Assembly: GCF_002577195.1 (NCBI RefSeq) | Contig: NZ_NULG01000011.1 | Location: forward strand, 5,478-48,861 | From: Bacillus sp. AFS041924 | GTDB lineage: Bacteria > Bacillota > Bacilli > Bacillales > Bacillaceae_G | DNA length: 43,384 bases | Reading direction: 5' to 3' | Shown here: positions 9,546 through 18,325 of the stretch, in pieces | How positions within the stretch are numbered: position 1 is the stretch's first letter | Layout of the letters: each line of letters begins with the position of its first letter | Position numbers and translations under genes: made by a program | The notes under the pieces: generated by a model | The model's input: the letters and a program-made list of their open reading frames with translations, nothing else | What the model was told of the DNA's origin: nothing | The model's database searches: none

Positions 9546-11742
9546 ATTGATTCGTATTTTGTGTATCTGTGTTGTCTTGGTTATCAATTTTGTTTTTAGG
9601 CTCGTCATTATAAACTGATTGTCTATCTTTTTTCAATTTAAAGTATTCATCCATAATATCTCGACCAATGTATTTATTTACTGGAGCTTGGTCTGTTTGT
9701 AACCATGGTACTACTACTACAAAGGCAACTTCAGGATTGTCATACGGAGCATATCCCATTAATGTTTCATTATAAGTTTTCTGTGGCCCATTGTATTTTT
9801 TACGATCTGGACCGTCGTATACAGATTGAGCTGTACCTGTTTTACCAGCCACTTTATAGTCTACACCTTGGAAATATTTGTTAGCCGTACCTCCAGTTTC
9901 ATTATATACTTTGATAAGACCTTGTTTTACATGATCGATATATGACTGTTTCATATCAATTCGATTTAATACTTTAGTCTTTATTTCTTGTTTAATAACA
10001 CCAGTATCTTCGCCGATTGAAGGTTGTCTTAATTCTTTCGCAACATGTGGCTTAATTCTATAACCTCCATTTGCGATGGTCGAAACATATTGGGCTAATT
10101 GTAGTGGTGTATAAGTATCGTACTGCCCAATCGCTATATCAAGAAGGAAACCTGGGCTTGTATCTACACCTTTAAATCCAATTGCTTCATTTGGTAAATC
10201 AACTCCAGTTTTAACACCTAGTCCAAATTGACTGAAACTATTACGGAATGTATCAAACGCTTTTACATCGATATCTAAAGGTCTATTCTCCACGTAATTT
10301 GCATGTCCAATAGCCATAGCTGTTCGGAACATATAAACGTTAGATGAATACTTTAATGCATCTAAATCATTAATCCATCCAAAGTTTTTATAAGATGCTT
10401 TTACTGGTGTACTTTTAATTTTAATCGGTGTATCGAATTGCTTTTGCCCCGGGGTAATTTCACCTGTTTGATAACCAGTTAAAAGAGTCGCAGCTTTTAC
10501 AGTTGAACCCATCTCATAAGATGATGTTAGATTTCCTGTTGCGTAATCTACAATTTTATTTTTTCCTGTCTTTTTGTCTTTAACAATTTGCTTTCCTGAC
10601 ATTGCTAAAATTTCACCCGTTTTCGGATTCATCATCGTAACAAATGCTCGGTCCAAATATCGACCATTTGAAGTTGCTTTTGCTCTTAAAAGTTCTCTCT
10701 TTACAATTTCATCAACCTTACCTTGAAGTTCAATATCAATTGAAAGGACTAAATCACTTCCTGGCTCACCTTCAGTAATTACTTTCGTATCTACTACGTT
10801 CCCATTTGAATCAATAACATTTTGTGCTTTACCTTTTGTACCACGTAAAACATCTTCATATTGTTTTTCTATATAACTTTTTCCTACACGATCATTACGA
10901 TCATAACCACGTGCTAAATAATAATCTACATTCTGAGCTGGTAACCCTTCTTTTTCAGAAGTAATATTACCTAAAATTGTTCGGAACGTATCGTCATAAA
11001 CGTATTTTCTTTCCCAATCTGTCGTTACATCTACACCTGGTAGCTCGTCCAAATGTTCGCTAACTCGTGCAAATTCTTTTTCACCTTCTTCTTTAGCTTT
11101 TTTAGCTTTTTTAGGATCTTTTTCGTTAACTTCTTCTCTTTTAATAGTCTGTGGAGTTAATGCATAACCAGCACTCATTTGCTTGTAAATCGCAAGTATT
11201 TCTAATGCATTTTCATCTTTTTCAAGAGATTTGAGATTATCTTCTGTAATTTTATCAAGCTGTAATTGATAATAAGCCTTATTGTAACCAGGATCATCAT
11301 CTTTAAATTGTGCTTTTAGTTGTTTATCTTCTTTTTTTGATACTAGTTTTTTTGCATCTTTAGGATTTGTTAGTAACCAAAAATCTTTCTTATCTCTTTC
11401 AGTTATTTTATTAGTTGGCATTTTGATATAAGTTTTAAGCTTTTTAGCCATTTCTAATAACTCACCTGAAGTCGTACCTTTTTTTCTTGTATAAGTAATT
11501 GTACGTAAAGGCGTATTATCTACTACAACCTTACCGTTACGATCTAAAATTTTCCCTCTAGGTACAGATTGATCGACGGTCATATTTTCTGTTCGTTCTA
11601 ATTCTAATTTGTAGTCTTCACCTTTAACAATTTGTACAACACCTAATCTTAGAATTAAAATAGAAAATAGGACAAACACAAGAAAAAATAGTGTATTCAG
11701 TCGTGTGGGTAATGTGATTTTATATTTCTTTGGTTTATTCAT
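9544..11742 (-). CDS. pbpA: Class B penicillin-binding protein (PBP2A-type transpeptidase)
   Basis: 732-residue bitopic membrane enzyme that cross-links peptidoglycan, probably in sidewall elongation. One transmembrane helix spans about 17-37. A PBP dimerisation domain follows, with a highly charged Lys/Glu-rich insertion near 205-225. The transpeptidase domain starts near 355 and has all three active-site motifs: STVK 413-416, SSN 466-468 and KTGT 634-637. The C-terminus is a hydrophilic Asn/Asp/Gln-rich tail. The order yqgE-pbpA-pst matches B. subtilis pbpA (yqgF). Confidence 0.95.
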   Translation of the reverse strand: MNKPKKYKITLPTRLNTLFFLVFVLFSILILRLGVVQIVKGEDYKLELERTENMTVDQSVPRGKILDRNGKVVVDNTPLRTITYTRKKGTTSGELLEMAKKLKTYIKMPTNKITERDKKDFWLLTNPKDAKKLVSKKEDKQLKAQFKDDDPGYNKAYYQLQLDKITEDNLKSLEKDENALEILAIYKQMSAGYALTPQTIKREEVNEKDPKKAKKAKEEGEKEFARVSEHLDELPGVDVTTDWERKYVYDDTFRTILGNITSEKEGLPAQNVDYYLARGYDRNDRVGKSYIEKQYEDVLRGTKGKAQNVIDSNGNVVDTKVITEGEPGSDLVLSIDIELQGKVDEIVKRELLRAKATSNGRYLDRAFVTMMNPKTGEILAMSGKQIVKDKKTGKNKIVDYATGNLTSSYEMGSTVKAATLLTGYQTGEITPGQKQFDTPIKIKSTPVKASYKNFGWINDLDALKYSSNVYMFRTAMAIGHANYVENRPLDIDVKAFDTFRNSFSQFGLGVKTGVDLPNEAIGFKGVDTSPGFLLDIAIGQYDTYTPLQLAQYVSTIANGGYRIKPHVAKELRQPSIGEDTGVIKQEIKTKVLNRIDMKQSYIDHVKQGLIKVYNETGGTANKYFQGVDYKVAGKTGTAQSVYDGPDRKKYNGPQKTYNETLMGYAPYDNPEVAFVVVVPWLQTDQAPVNKYIGRDIMDEYFKLKKDRQSVYNDEPKNKIDNQDNTDTQNTNQ

Positions 11743-11847
11743 TTTTTCTCCTCTTTTTTCTACAATTACTTCTAATCTACATATTAATATTTTAATGATT
11801 AGGAAATGGAATCACTGCCCAAGTTTTTGACAATTTAATGAAAATAC

Positions 11848-13065
11848 TTAAGCATGCTTAAATTCTAGCTTCCTCATGACGAAATAGACCAAAAAGTGTC
11901 CTGCTCCAAATAAACACAATAATATTGGGATAAATTGTTTTGGTGGAAATATTGTAGTACATACAATAAATACAGCAATCGAAAACATTCTACCACTATT
12001 TAAATACACTTCTCGTATCACTATGTATTCCACTCTATACTCCCTGGCCTTATACGATTTTCCTATTATATCATATGTTAAAGATAAGTAAGGTACTAAA
12101 ATGATTGGATATGCCAAAGAAATTATTGCGCCGTATATGATCAATAATGGAAATGTAATTTTAAAAGCGATTACAAATACAGCGCAAAACAATAGAAAAC
12201 CACCGATAAATATAGCTTTCATTCTAAAATTTTCTTTTATAATTCTTGTAACAATATAATAGGTAATAAAGCTGATTAAAGATGTAATTAATCCGTATTT
12301 CCCTAAAGCGAATTCACTACCAGTAGACAAGAAAATATAAATTGAAATGACAAACATAAAAATTCCTTCTCGAGTACCTTGAAAGAAGTTAGCATTGGTT
12401 ATTTTTCGCCAGTTTTTATTTAATTTTCTTTCTTGAATGACACGCTTAATATTGAATTCACTATCAAGTTCTCTTCTTATCAAGAAACAACTTAAAACAA
12501 CTGCACATACAAATAAAATGACTGCTATTATAAACACAAAATGGTAGCCTTTATTTCCAATCATTGAAGAAATAATTGCTCCAGCAATAAATGGACCAAG
12601 CATACCTGTAAATGAATTGATTAGCCCTAAAAAACCATTAAAGAATTGTCTAGTATCAGGTTCTGTTACCTCAAATGTCAGTAAATTAAATGCTAAATAG
12701 TAACAGCCATTGCCAATTCCTAATATCGCACCAATCAATATCGTTGCTAATAGCGTCTTCGTTTCAAATAGTAAAACAACTATATAGAATATCGCTAAAA
12801 AAGAAATACCGATTCTTAAAATAACAACTCGATCAATCGTTTTAGCTAATCTACCAGCAATTACGAATGTAAGCGCCTGAAAGAACGCAATCGAAAATTG
12901 GTACGAAGCAATTGGTAAGTAACTATTTGATTGTTTCCATAAATAAACATTTACAAATGTGCTAGATAAAGCCGTCGCTAAAGTAAATAATCCACCGACA
13001 CTCAATAATAGAATTAAGTCTTTATTTAAATCTACATTACCTATTAAAAATTTCCACCTACTCAT
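11848..13065 (-). CDS. yqgE: MFS transporter YqgE
   Basis: 405-residue major facilitator superfamily permease with about 12 predicted membrane segments. A family-like loop AGRLAKTIDR follows helix 2, and a long cytoplasmic loop rich in Arg/Lys divides the two halves near residues 200-222. The substrate is unknown. It lies between sodA and pbpA exactly as yqgE does in B. subtilis, which is the main reason for the name. ATG follows GGAGAGTT. Confidence 0.85.
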   Translation of the reverse strand: MSRWKFLIGNVDLNKDLILLLSVGGLFTLATALSSTFVNVYLWKQSNSYLPIASYQFSIAFFQALTFVIAGRLAKTIDRVVILRIGISFLAIFYIVVLLFETKTLLATILIGAILGIGNGCYYLAFNLLTFEVTEPDTRQFFNGFLGLINSFTGMLGPFIAGAIISSMIGNKGYHFVFIIAVILFVCAVVLSCFLIRRELDSEFNIKRVIQERKLNKNWRKITNANFFQGTREGIFMFVISIYIFLSTGSEFALGKYGLITSLISFITYYIVTRIIKENFRMKAIFIGGFLLFCAVFVIAFKITFPLLIIYGAIISLAYPIILVPYLSLTYDIIGKSYKAREYRVEYIVIREVYLNSGRMFSIAVFIVCTTIFPPKQFIPILLCLFGAGHFLVYFVMRKLEFKHA

Positions 13066-13133
13066 TCATAACTCTCCTTTGTCTCATGAACTAGTTTTCC
13101 GAGTAAATGAAAATTTATCCTTTTTAAAACAAA

Positions 13134-13167
13134 TAAAAAAACACCACTTAATAAATTAAGTAGTGTT
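13134..13167 (-). terminator. Terminator after sodA
   Basis: A long A/T-rich stem (AACACCACTTAAT / AAATTAAGTAGTGTT) just past the sodA stop codon is followed by a run of Ts on the minus strand. Confidence 0.85.
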
Positions 13168-13180
13168 CTTGTTTTATAAA

Positions 13181-13789
13181 TTATTTTGCAGCTTGATATA
13201 ACTCTTCTACTTTTTCCCAGTTTACTACATTCCAGAATGCACCAACGTAGTCAGGACGTTTGTTTTGGTAGTTTAAGTAGTAAGCATGCTCCCAAACATC
13301 TAAACCTAAGATTGGAGTTTTACCTTCCATTAATGGTGAATCTTGGTTAGCTGTGCTTGTTACTTCTAACTCACCATTGTTTACTACTAACCAAGCCCAA
13401 CCAGAACCGAAACGAGTTAATGCAGCTTGAGTGAAAGCAGCTTTAAGCTCATCTAAGCTACCAAATTTAGCGTTGATTGCTTCAGCAACTTCTCCAACTG
13501 GTGTGCCAGTTCCTTCTGGAGTTAATAAAGTCCAGAATAAGCTGTGGTTAGCATGACCACCACCATTGTTACGTACAGCAGTACGAATACCTTCTGGAAG
13601 TGCATCTAAGTTAGAAATTAATTCTTCAATTGAAGAAGCGGCTACTTCTTTACCTTCTAAAGCAGCGTTTAAGTTTGTTACATATGTATTGTGGTGACGA
13701 GTGTGGTGAATGTTCATCGTTTCTTTATCAAAGTGTGGTTCTAATGCATCATAAGCATAAGGTAATTGTGGTAATTCAAATTTTGACAT
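13181..13789 (-). CDS. sodA: Superoxide dismutase, Mn/Fe type
   Basis: 202-residue cytoplasmic enzyme converting superoxide to hydrogen peroxide and oxygen. Metal ligands are His28 (in [11 protein letters not shown]), His82 ([10 protein letters not shown]), Asp164 and His168 ([10 protein letters not shown]). Gly77-78 and the Gln in NQDSPLM suggest manganese over iron. The frame is open for 23 codons upstream, but the ATG at 13789 has GGGAGG at correct spacing and gives the normal start [11 protein letters not shown]. Codon use looks like that of a highly expressed gene. A terminator follows. Confidence 0.96.
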   Translation of the reverse strand: MSKFELPQLPYAYDALEPHFDKETMNIHHTRHHNTYVTNLNAALEGKEVAASSIEELISNLDALPEGIRTAVRNNGGGHANHSLFWTLLTPEGTGTPVGEVAEAINAKFGSLDELKAAFTQAALTRFGSGWAWLVVNNGELEVTSTANQDSPLMEGKTPILGLDVWEHAYYLNYQNKRPDYVGAFWNVVNWEKVEELYQAAK

Positions 13790-14118
13790 TTTTAAATTCC
13801 TCCCAAGAATTGTAGTGAATTTCAATTTAAAGTTATCAAATATACTGAAAAATTTCAATAGTAATGCTCAGAAAAGAGTAAAATCAATGAATTAATATTC
13901 TTTGGTAAAAATTTAAATACAATTTTTTAACTTAAATAATGACCGTTAACCGTATTTAGCAGCCACTAAAAGACCACAAATAAAACATTTTTATTTAGTT
14001 AAAAAAGATGATGATCAATATGCTACTGACAAATGAAACATATTCTATCTGATTTAAGAATTGAGCATATTTATGTTGATAAAAAGCATCACAAAGCTGG
14101 TTCAATTGTAAGTTAACA
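13790..14118. other. Intergenic region with a possible decayed gene tail
   Basis: This stretch holds the sodA upstream region and no intact gene. On the plus strand about 26 codons ending at about 14116 read as a plausible protein tail (HILSDLRIEHIYVDKKHHK) after a stop codon, with no start. It may be the relic of a gene once lying between sodA and the tRNA operon. I cannot assign it to a family. Confidence 0.3.
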
Positions 14119-14153
14119 AAAAAAGTCTTCAACGACAACGTTGAAGACTTTTT
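14119..14153 (-). terminator. Original terminator of the tRNA-Ser operon
   Basis: A strong hairpin (AAGTCTTCAACG / CGTTGAAGACTT) with a T-run on the minus strand lies 10 bp beyond the displaced tRNA-Ser 3' end. Before integration it would have ended the tRNA operon that now starts 16 kb away. Confidence 0.85.
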
Positions 14154-14160
14154 CACTGTT

Positions 14161-14222
14161 TAAGGAGTAAGAGGGATTCGAACCCCCGCGGGCTGTTACA
14201 CCCCTGTCGGTTTTCAAGACCG
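14161..14222 (-). repeat. Left attachment repeat: displaced 3' part of tRNA-Ser
   Basis: These 62 bp are identical to 30460-30521 and run from the acceptor end of tRNA-Ser(UGA) through the variable arm, T arm and anticodon stem-loop. The identity stops in the anticodon stem, after which the left copy no longer matches tRNA. This is a truncated, non-functional tRNA copy and marks the left boundary of the element. Confidence 0.96.
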
Positions 14223-14323
14223 TATTGTACCGTCCATCCCTCGCAAACCTCTGATATATCTAGCGTCCCAATCGGACTTTTTCGAAATCCCCATGCGGAT
14301 TCCTGTCGATTTCCTGTCGGTTT
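14203..14323. repeat. Integrase core-like and arm-like repeats at the left end
   Basis: The core word CCTGTCGGTTT (14203-14213, inside the attachment repeat) recurs as CCTGTCGATTT at 14302 and CCTGTCGGTTT at 14313. AATCGGACT near 14270 and AATCCCCATGCGGA at 14286-14299 have close copies at the right end (30376-30443). These are candidate integrase or excisionase binding sites. Confidence 0.55.
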
Positions 14324-14488
14324 AAATTTTACTACATATAGTAGGAACGTACAAGTACGGAGACAAAAAAAGTGACGTCAAATTACCGCTATTCTTAGAT
14401 AAATTAATAACGTAGGTCTAAGAAAGAATAATGTTGCTCGTTTGTGAAAAAATACAAAAAAGATTCCGTAATTATTGGAGGTTTTTTT

Positions 14489-14776
14489 GTGGTTGCAAAG
14501 TTTTTCTATTACTTAGGATGGATAACCATAGTATTAGGTGCGTTAGGATCCGGAGTTATACTAGCGTTGGCTAAAAGTTTTGAAAACGACATGATGTATA
14601 ATGTAGCAATACCGAAGACAATGTTAGTAATAAGTACTCTTCTTTCGGCAATTATTACCGCTATGATATTTTTCGCAATTAGTTTGATATTGAAATACCT
14701 ACAAAGAACTGCCGAAGCTACTGAAGAATTAGTAAGATTAAATGGCGGAAAATTAATCGATGAAAACGATAAATAA
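14489..14776 (+). CDS. Small two-helix membrane protein
   Basis: 95-residue protein with two hydrophobic segments, about residues 5-28 and 49-76, followed by a short charged C-terminus. No family is recognised. An in-frame GTG 15 codons earlier has no ribosome-binding site, while the GTG at 14489 has GGAGG seven bases before it, so this start is chosen. It is the only plus-strand gene in the left half of the element and lies next to the attachment site, a usual place for accessory cargo. It converges on the minus-strand gene across a shared hairpin. A holin-like role is conceivable but unsupported. Confidence 0.65.
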   Translation: MVAKFFYYLGWITIVLGALGSGVILALAKSFENDMMYNVAIPKTMLVISTLLSAIITAMIFFAISLILKYLQRTAEATEELVRLNGGKLIDENDK

Positions 14777-14784
14777 AAAAAAAT

Positions 14785-14815
14785 CGGCGCCCCTCGTTAG
14801 AAGGACGCCTTTTTC
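14785..14815. terminator. Bidirectional hairpin between convergent genes
   Basis: GGCGCCC/GGACGCC stem with an A-run on one side and a T-run on the other, placed between two convergent genes. It belongs to the recurrent GGCGC-type hairpins of the element. Confidence 0.8.
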
Positions 14816-14816
14816 G

Positions 14817-15224
14817 TTACTCTCCGATTGATTTCGTTAACTTTTCTAATTCCGCCTGGATTTCATCGTCGCTCATATACGTAGATGTTTGACGGACTTC
14901 AGTCGTTTCTGTCTTCGTTACCTTTCGGCCTAACAAGGTGTAATATAAGTCGAGCGCTTTAATAAAGCCTTTTTCTACTTGATCTATCAGAACTTTATCC
15001 GCCTTACTACGAAATGCTTGGAGATGTTGGTCCGATAATGCGCCTTGATACGCAATAAACTCCGGCTTTCTACGCCATTCAAGTAGTGTTCTTCGACTAA
15101 CGCCTACTTCCTGCGCAATTTCTTCTTGCGTTTGATTACCGCCCTCGAAATCGTTTAATACTAAAAGATACGCAGCCTTCGCTTGCTGATCCGTTAGCCT
15201 TTTCTTTAAATCACTTGCTTTCAT
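14817..15224 (-). CDS. phBC6A51-type helix-turn-helix protein
   Basis: 135-residue protein with an N-terminal helix-turn-helix, EEIAQEVGVSRRTLLEWRRKPEF at about residues 34-56 (read in two parts), followed by a helical region and an acidic C-terminus. This matches the helix-turn-helix protein family named after Bacillus phage phBC6A51, some members of which sit where a phage small terminase subunit would be. It is the last gene of the left minus-strand run, after a 12-bp gap. If it is a small terminase, the large subunit must come from a helper phage. Confidence 0.7.
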   Translation of the reverse strand: MKASDLKKRLTDQQAKAAYLLVLNDFEGGNQTQEEIAQEVGVSRRTLLEWRRKPEFIAYQGALSDQHLQAFRSKADKVLIDQVEKGFIKALDLYYTLLGRKVTKTETTEVRQTSTYMSDDEIQAELEKLTKSIGE

Positions 15225-15236
15225 ATTATCGCTCCC

Positions 15237-15758
15237 CTAAATTAAATGTTTTATTTTTTCGTAATGTGCTATCGCTTGTTCTTCATCGTCAATAACCTCG
15301 GCTACATTATCGAAAACTAGATCGTAAATAGCTGGTCGATCCATAAATAACGAAATATTAACGTATAATCCACGTACTAAATCGAACACTTCTGTCTCGT
15401 CCGAATTAATTGCTTCTTCAATCTTGTTTAACGAGTCGATCATCGCATGGCCCGTCAGACTACTAAATACTCCTACGGATTCATTAAGCAACGTTAAATC
15501 CTGCGTATATTTGTCGCGAAGCTTTTTAACGTCTAATGGCAGCACTCTTCCGGCCGTCCCAATTAAAGAGGCGTATTTAATGATAGCGTTACGTAACGGA
15601 CAAACTCTTTCGAATAATTCATGCGTTAATTTTAACGAAACAAAACTTGGCGGTCTTTCTGCGGGCAACCCTTTCGCTACACGTTCGCGCTTCAGTTCCT
15701 CTAACTCTTCGTCGAATCTGCGGATGTCTTCGTCAAGCTTTTTTAAGTCTAACTCCAT
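15237..15758 (-). CDS. Unknown element protein, coiled-coil N-terminus
   Basis: 173-residue, mostly helical, acidic protein. Residues 1-30 are highly charged and predicted coiled coil (LDEDIRRFDEELEELKRER). No motif or family is recognised. It lies between the DUF2577 gene and the phBC6A51-type HTH gene with short gaps, so it belongs to the same transcription unit. The position suggests a particle or packaging accessory role, but that is only context. Confidence 0.6.
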   Translation of the reverse strand: MELDLKKLDEDIRRFDEELEELKRERVAKGLPAERPPSFVSLKLTHELFERVCPLRNAIIKYASLIGTAGRVLPLDVKKLRDKYTQDLTLLNESVGVFSSLTGHAMIDSLNKIEEAINSDETEVFDLVRGLYVNISLFMDRPAIYDLVFDNVAEVIDDEEQAIAHYEKIKHLI

Positions 15759-15781
15759 TTCGTCCCCTCCAATTTAAATAA

Positions 15782-15802
15782 GCGCCACTTGTAGCATGGC
15801 GC
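15782..15802 (-). terminator. GCGCCA/TGGCGC hairpin
   Basis: A short GC-rich inverted repeat immediately after the DUF2577 stop codon, without a strong T-run. It is one of the regularly placed hairpins between genes of the element and may moderate read-through or protect mRNA ends. Confidence 0.5.
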
Positions 15803-15803
15803 C

Positions 15804-16148
15804 TTAAGTTTCTACGTAATAACTTACAATTCGGTCCATTACGAAGTATCGCTGGTCATTGTTATACGAAAGTACGATTACTCGGTCCCCTACTTTTAGT
15901 TCATCTTGAAATGCGAGCGATTGCGTAGCCCCGCCGGCTATTTTTACCTGGCGAGTATGCTTCGTTAAATGTTCCGCAACTTCGAAGTCGTCTGATTCAA
16001 GTTCGAATTTATCTCCGTCAACTTTAAGTTTGATTGATGGAGGAGCTGCGGTAATTGTTGCTAAACATATAGAAATTGAATCGTTTTTACCGTGCATTTG
16101 TATTAACTTAACTAACCTTGATGCTCCTGAACCTTCTAAACGCGCCAT
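15804..16148 (-). CDS. DUF2577 (XkdR-like) phage baseplate protein
   Basis: 114-residue protein resembling the DUF2577 family, represented by XkdR of the PBSX particle and by baseplate-hub genes of contractile-tailed Bacillus phages. The C-terminal part has the family pattern of a beta-barrel ending in GDRVIVLSYNNDQRYFVMDR (residues 87-106). The start overlaps the tape-measure stop codon by one base (TAATG), so the two are translationally coupled. In PBSX-like tails, XkdP and XkdQ come between these two genes. Here they are missing, which leaves a tape-measure/DUF2577 pair. Confidence 0.75.
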   Translation of the reverse strand: MARLEGSGASRLVKLIQMHGKNDSISICLATITAAPPSIKLKVDGDKFELESDDFEVAEHLTKHTRQVKIAGGATQSLAFQDELKVGDRVIVLSYNNDQRYFVMDRIVSYYVET

Positions 16149-17770
16149 TATGCCATCTGCACCCCTTCTTTTTCGATTAATCTAGCTAATTCATAAGCGA
16201 CCTTCTTAATATCGGAGTCATTACGTACGTTCATCGTCCCAACATTAACCGTGACGCCGCCCTTACCGCTTTTGTTTTTCTTGTATTCCTCGTTCTCAAC
16301 TGCCGTCAAAACGCGCTCACCGCGATGTAAATTTGCCGGATATTGGTCATAGGGAACGTTTGAAAGCCCGGCGTGATGCGATTTTCTAGTAATATGCGAA
16401 CTACTTTGAATTCCACCACTTACATAACTCGCAGCTTTTGCTACGTCTCCCCAGTGCACTTTCGGTATTATCGGAATTTTTACGCCAGGAATTAGATTGA
16501 TTTTCTCAATTAACGCATTGATTTTTCCGATAACGCTATTTACTGCGTCTGCTGCACCTTGCTTTATCGTCGCCCAAGTATTGCTCCAATTTAGCGCTAA
16601 TCTAACACCTGCTTCAATTAAGGTACCTATCGGGCCTAGAAAACCTCTTAGGACAGCCCACACTTCAAGTGCTTTAGCCTTTACGGAATCCCAGTTTCGA
16701 ATAAGATAAACCCATGCTGCTGTGCAAAGATATACCGCTGCGATTATTAGTCCTATCGGGTTGGCCATCATTGCTATATCTAATCCAATCATCGCAACTT
16801 TTGCAGCTACTATACCTACAGAAAGAGCAATAAACGCTTCTTTTATCGGTTGCCAATTGTCGTAAACGAATTTAGCAAAATTTGATAATTTCTCTCCTGC
16901 GGATTTGATATTATCTCCCCATTTTTGGATTGTTTCAGGTTTTATATTAGCTACAAACTCTGTTATTTTCGAGACTGCGCCCGCCAGGAAGTCGGATCCC
17001 TTCTCTTTTATCCAATTAAGTCCACCGCCTTGTATCCAGTTATTAATATCGGTCAACGGTTTTTTTAGCTTATCTAATGCTGCCGTTCCCATATTAGCAA
17101 GTGCGGTTGTTACATTCGATTTTAACGTTTGCCATTGCGCCGAAGCTGACTTATTTACATCGTTAACGAATTTTTGCGTGAATCCGAGATTATTTAATAC
17201 CTTATCTAACGCTGCAATTTTTTCTGTTGCAGTATCCGCGCCTTTAAACGTTTCCTTTAGCATTGATCTCGGGATATTAAAGCGTTCCTGTAATGATACG
17301 AGATCACCACTCAATGCTTCCCTGATTGCGAAGCTAGCCCCAGTCATACCTTCAAGAGTGTTAGAACTCGCTAATCGTTCGGTGATGCCAAGCAGTTTGT
17401 TAATTTGTTTCAAATCTTTTGTAACTGGCAGAAAAGCTTTCCCAGAATTCATGAAATCGCTATCTGAAAACACCGATTTGAGTCCTTTTTGCTGGAGCAT
17501 ATCGAAAAGTTTATTCGCTTTTTCCGTATCGTTAACCAATGCAGAAAGTGTTAATTTATTTGTCTCGATCTCCATTGCGCCCTGCATCGCGGTCTTTAAC
17601 GTATCAACTGCGAGAGTTGTAGCCTTATATGTTAGTCCAAGTTTAACGATTTGACTTGTTAAGCTGCTCGAACTCGAAGACATCCTTGTTACTGCTTGAC
17701 TAGCGCGACGAAGACCTGAAGCGAACCCGCCATCGCGTAAAGAAAGGTGGGCGACGAGGTTATACGACAT
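16148..17770 (-). CDS. Phage tail tape-measure protein
   Basis: 540-residue tape-measure protein, which sets phage tail length and is ejected ahead of the DNA during infection. Residues 1-60 are the usual N-terminal region with a Ser run. A long helical part follows, with a strong hydrophobic stretch at about 312-357. The C-terminus has the classic tape-measure ending: SHHAGLSNVPYDQYPA, LHRGERVLTAVE (481-492) and a final VRNDSDI segment. At 540 residues it is short for the family. It overlaps the upstream gene by 11 bases and the DUF2577 gene by one. No tube, sheath, chaperone or connector genes are present. Confidence 0.9.
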   Translation of the reverse strand: MSYNLVAHLSLRDGGFASGLRRASQAVTRMSSSSSSLTSQIVKLGLTYKATTLAVDTLKTAMQGAMEIETNKLTLSALVNDTEKANKLFDMLQQKGLKSVFSDSDFMNSGKAFLPVTKDLKQINKLLGITERLASSNTLEGMTGASFAIREALSGDLVSLQERFNIPRSMLKETFKGADTATEKIAALDKVLNNLGFTQKFVNDVNKSASAQWQTLKSNVTTALANMGTAALDKLKKPLTDINNWIQGGGLNWIKEKGSDFLAGAVSKITEFVANIKPETIQKWGDNIKSAGEKLSNFAKFVYDNWQPIKEAFIALSVGIVAAKVAMIGLDIAMMANPIGLIIAAVYLCTAAWVYLIRNWDSVKAKALEVWAVLRGFLGPIGTLIEAGVRLALNWSNTWATIKQGAADAVNSVIGKINALIEKINLIPGVKIPIIPKVHWGDVAKAASYVSGGIQSSSHITRKSHHAGLSNVPYDQYPANLHRGERVLTAVENEEYKKNKSGKGGVTVNVGTMNVRNDSDIKKVAYELARLIEKEGVQMA

Positions 17771-18125
17771 TTGCGCTCACCTCTATCTCGTCCACTAAAG
17801 CGTTAATAAGGCCGTCGCTCTTTTCGTGTAAATCAACGGAATTCCGTAAATGATCCTCGGCTATCTCTTTGTTTCCTGCGTTAATTGCTTTCGCAAATGA
17901 AACAACCTCGTTAACAAACTCGATATTTAGTTGAGCAATACTTTTATATCTCGGGTCGTCTCGCATAGCGTCTAAGGATAGCTTAAAATCTTCCAACCCA
18001 CGGACTAAGTTTGTCGGAACTCTTCCGGATTTACTACGACCTTTTTCAACGATATGATTCGCAGCAATGCCGAGCTCAAGTAATCGATGACTGCGTGCTC
18101 TAAATTTAGCATTTAATTCTTCCAT
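17760..18125 (-). CDS. Unknown protein upstream of the tape-measure gene
   Basis: 121-residue helical protein, rich in Arg at the N-terminus and acidic at the C-terminus. No family is recognised. It overlaps the tape-measure start by 11 bp. In tailed phages this position (just before the tape measure) holds the tail assembly chaperone, whose gene usually has a programmed frameshift; no slippery heptamer followed by a second overlapping frame is obvious here. A chaperone role is therefore a guess from position only. Confidence 0.6.
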   Translation of the reverse strand: MEELNAKFRARSHRLLELGIAANHIVEKGRSKSGRVPTNLVRGLEDFKLSLDAMRDDPRYKSIAQLNIEFVNEVVSFAKAINAGNKEIAEDHLRNSVDLHEKSDGLINALVDEIEVSANVV

Positions 18126-18155
18126 TTAATTCCCTCCATTTCTATAAATAAAAAA

Positions 18156-18174
18156 GGAGCGCAATTAAGCGCCC
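18156..18174 (-). terminator. GC-rich hairpin with T-run
   Basis: On the minus strand a GGGGCGC/GCGCTCC stem is followed by six Ts, downstream of the 32-codon gene and upstream of the tape-measure cluster. It could end or attenuate transcription into the tail genes. Confidence 0.7.
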
Positions 18175-18181
18175 CAAGATA

Positions 18182-18280
18182 CTACTTTTTCGGTTTAACA
18201 GGTTTTGTTACTAGCGTCGGGACCGTTAATATCTCCTTGCCAGGACGCGATACTTCCCTGAGTGTGATTTTTTTAGCCAT
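18182..18280 (-). CDS. Small basic protein, 32 residues
   Basis: The frame starts with ATG after a clean GGAGGTG and ends at TAG before the GC-rich hairpin. The product is rich in Lys, Val and Pro (starting MAKKITLREVSRPGKE, ending KPVKPKK). The good ribosome-binding site and fitting spacing between its neighbours support a real gene. No family is recognised. Confidence 0.55.
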   Translation of the reverse strand: MAKKITLREVSRPGKEILTVPTLVTKPVKPKK

Positions 18281-18310
18281 GGTTATTCACCTCCGTTCAT
18301 TGATAAACAA

Positions 18311-18324
18311 GCGCCATAAGGCGT
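18311..18324 (-). terminator. GCGCC/GGCGT hairpin
   Basis: A short tight hairpin lies just past the stop codon of the coiled-coil gene at 18326, without a long T-run. It matches the other between-gene hairpins of the element. Confidence 0.45.
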
Positions 18325-18325
18325 C

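Noticed and set aside
14444-14488. Longer N-terminus for the small membrane protein at 14489
   Set aside because: The upstream GTG has no Shine-Dalgarno sequence, while the internal GTG has a well-spaced GGAGG.
16905-17654. 249-codon plus-strand frame over the tape-measure gene
   Set aside because: Antisense shadow; the opposite strand carries clear tape-measure motifs.
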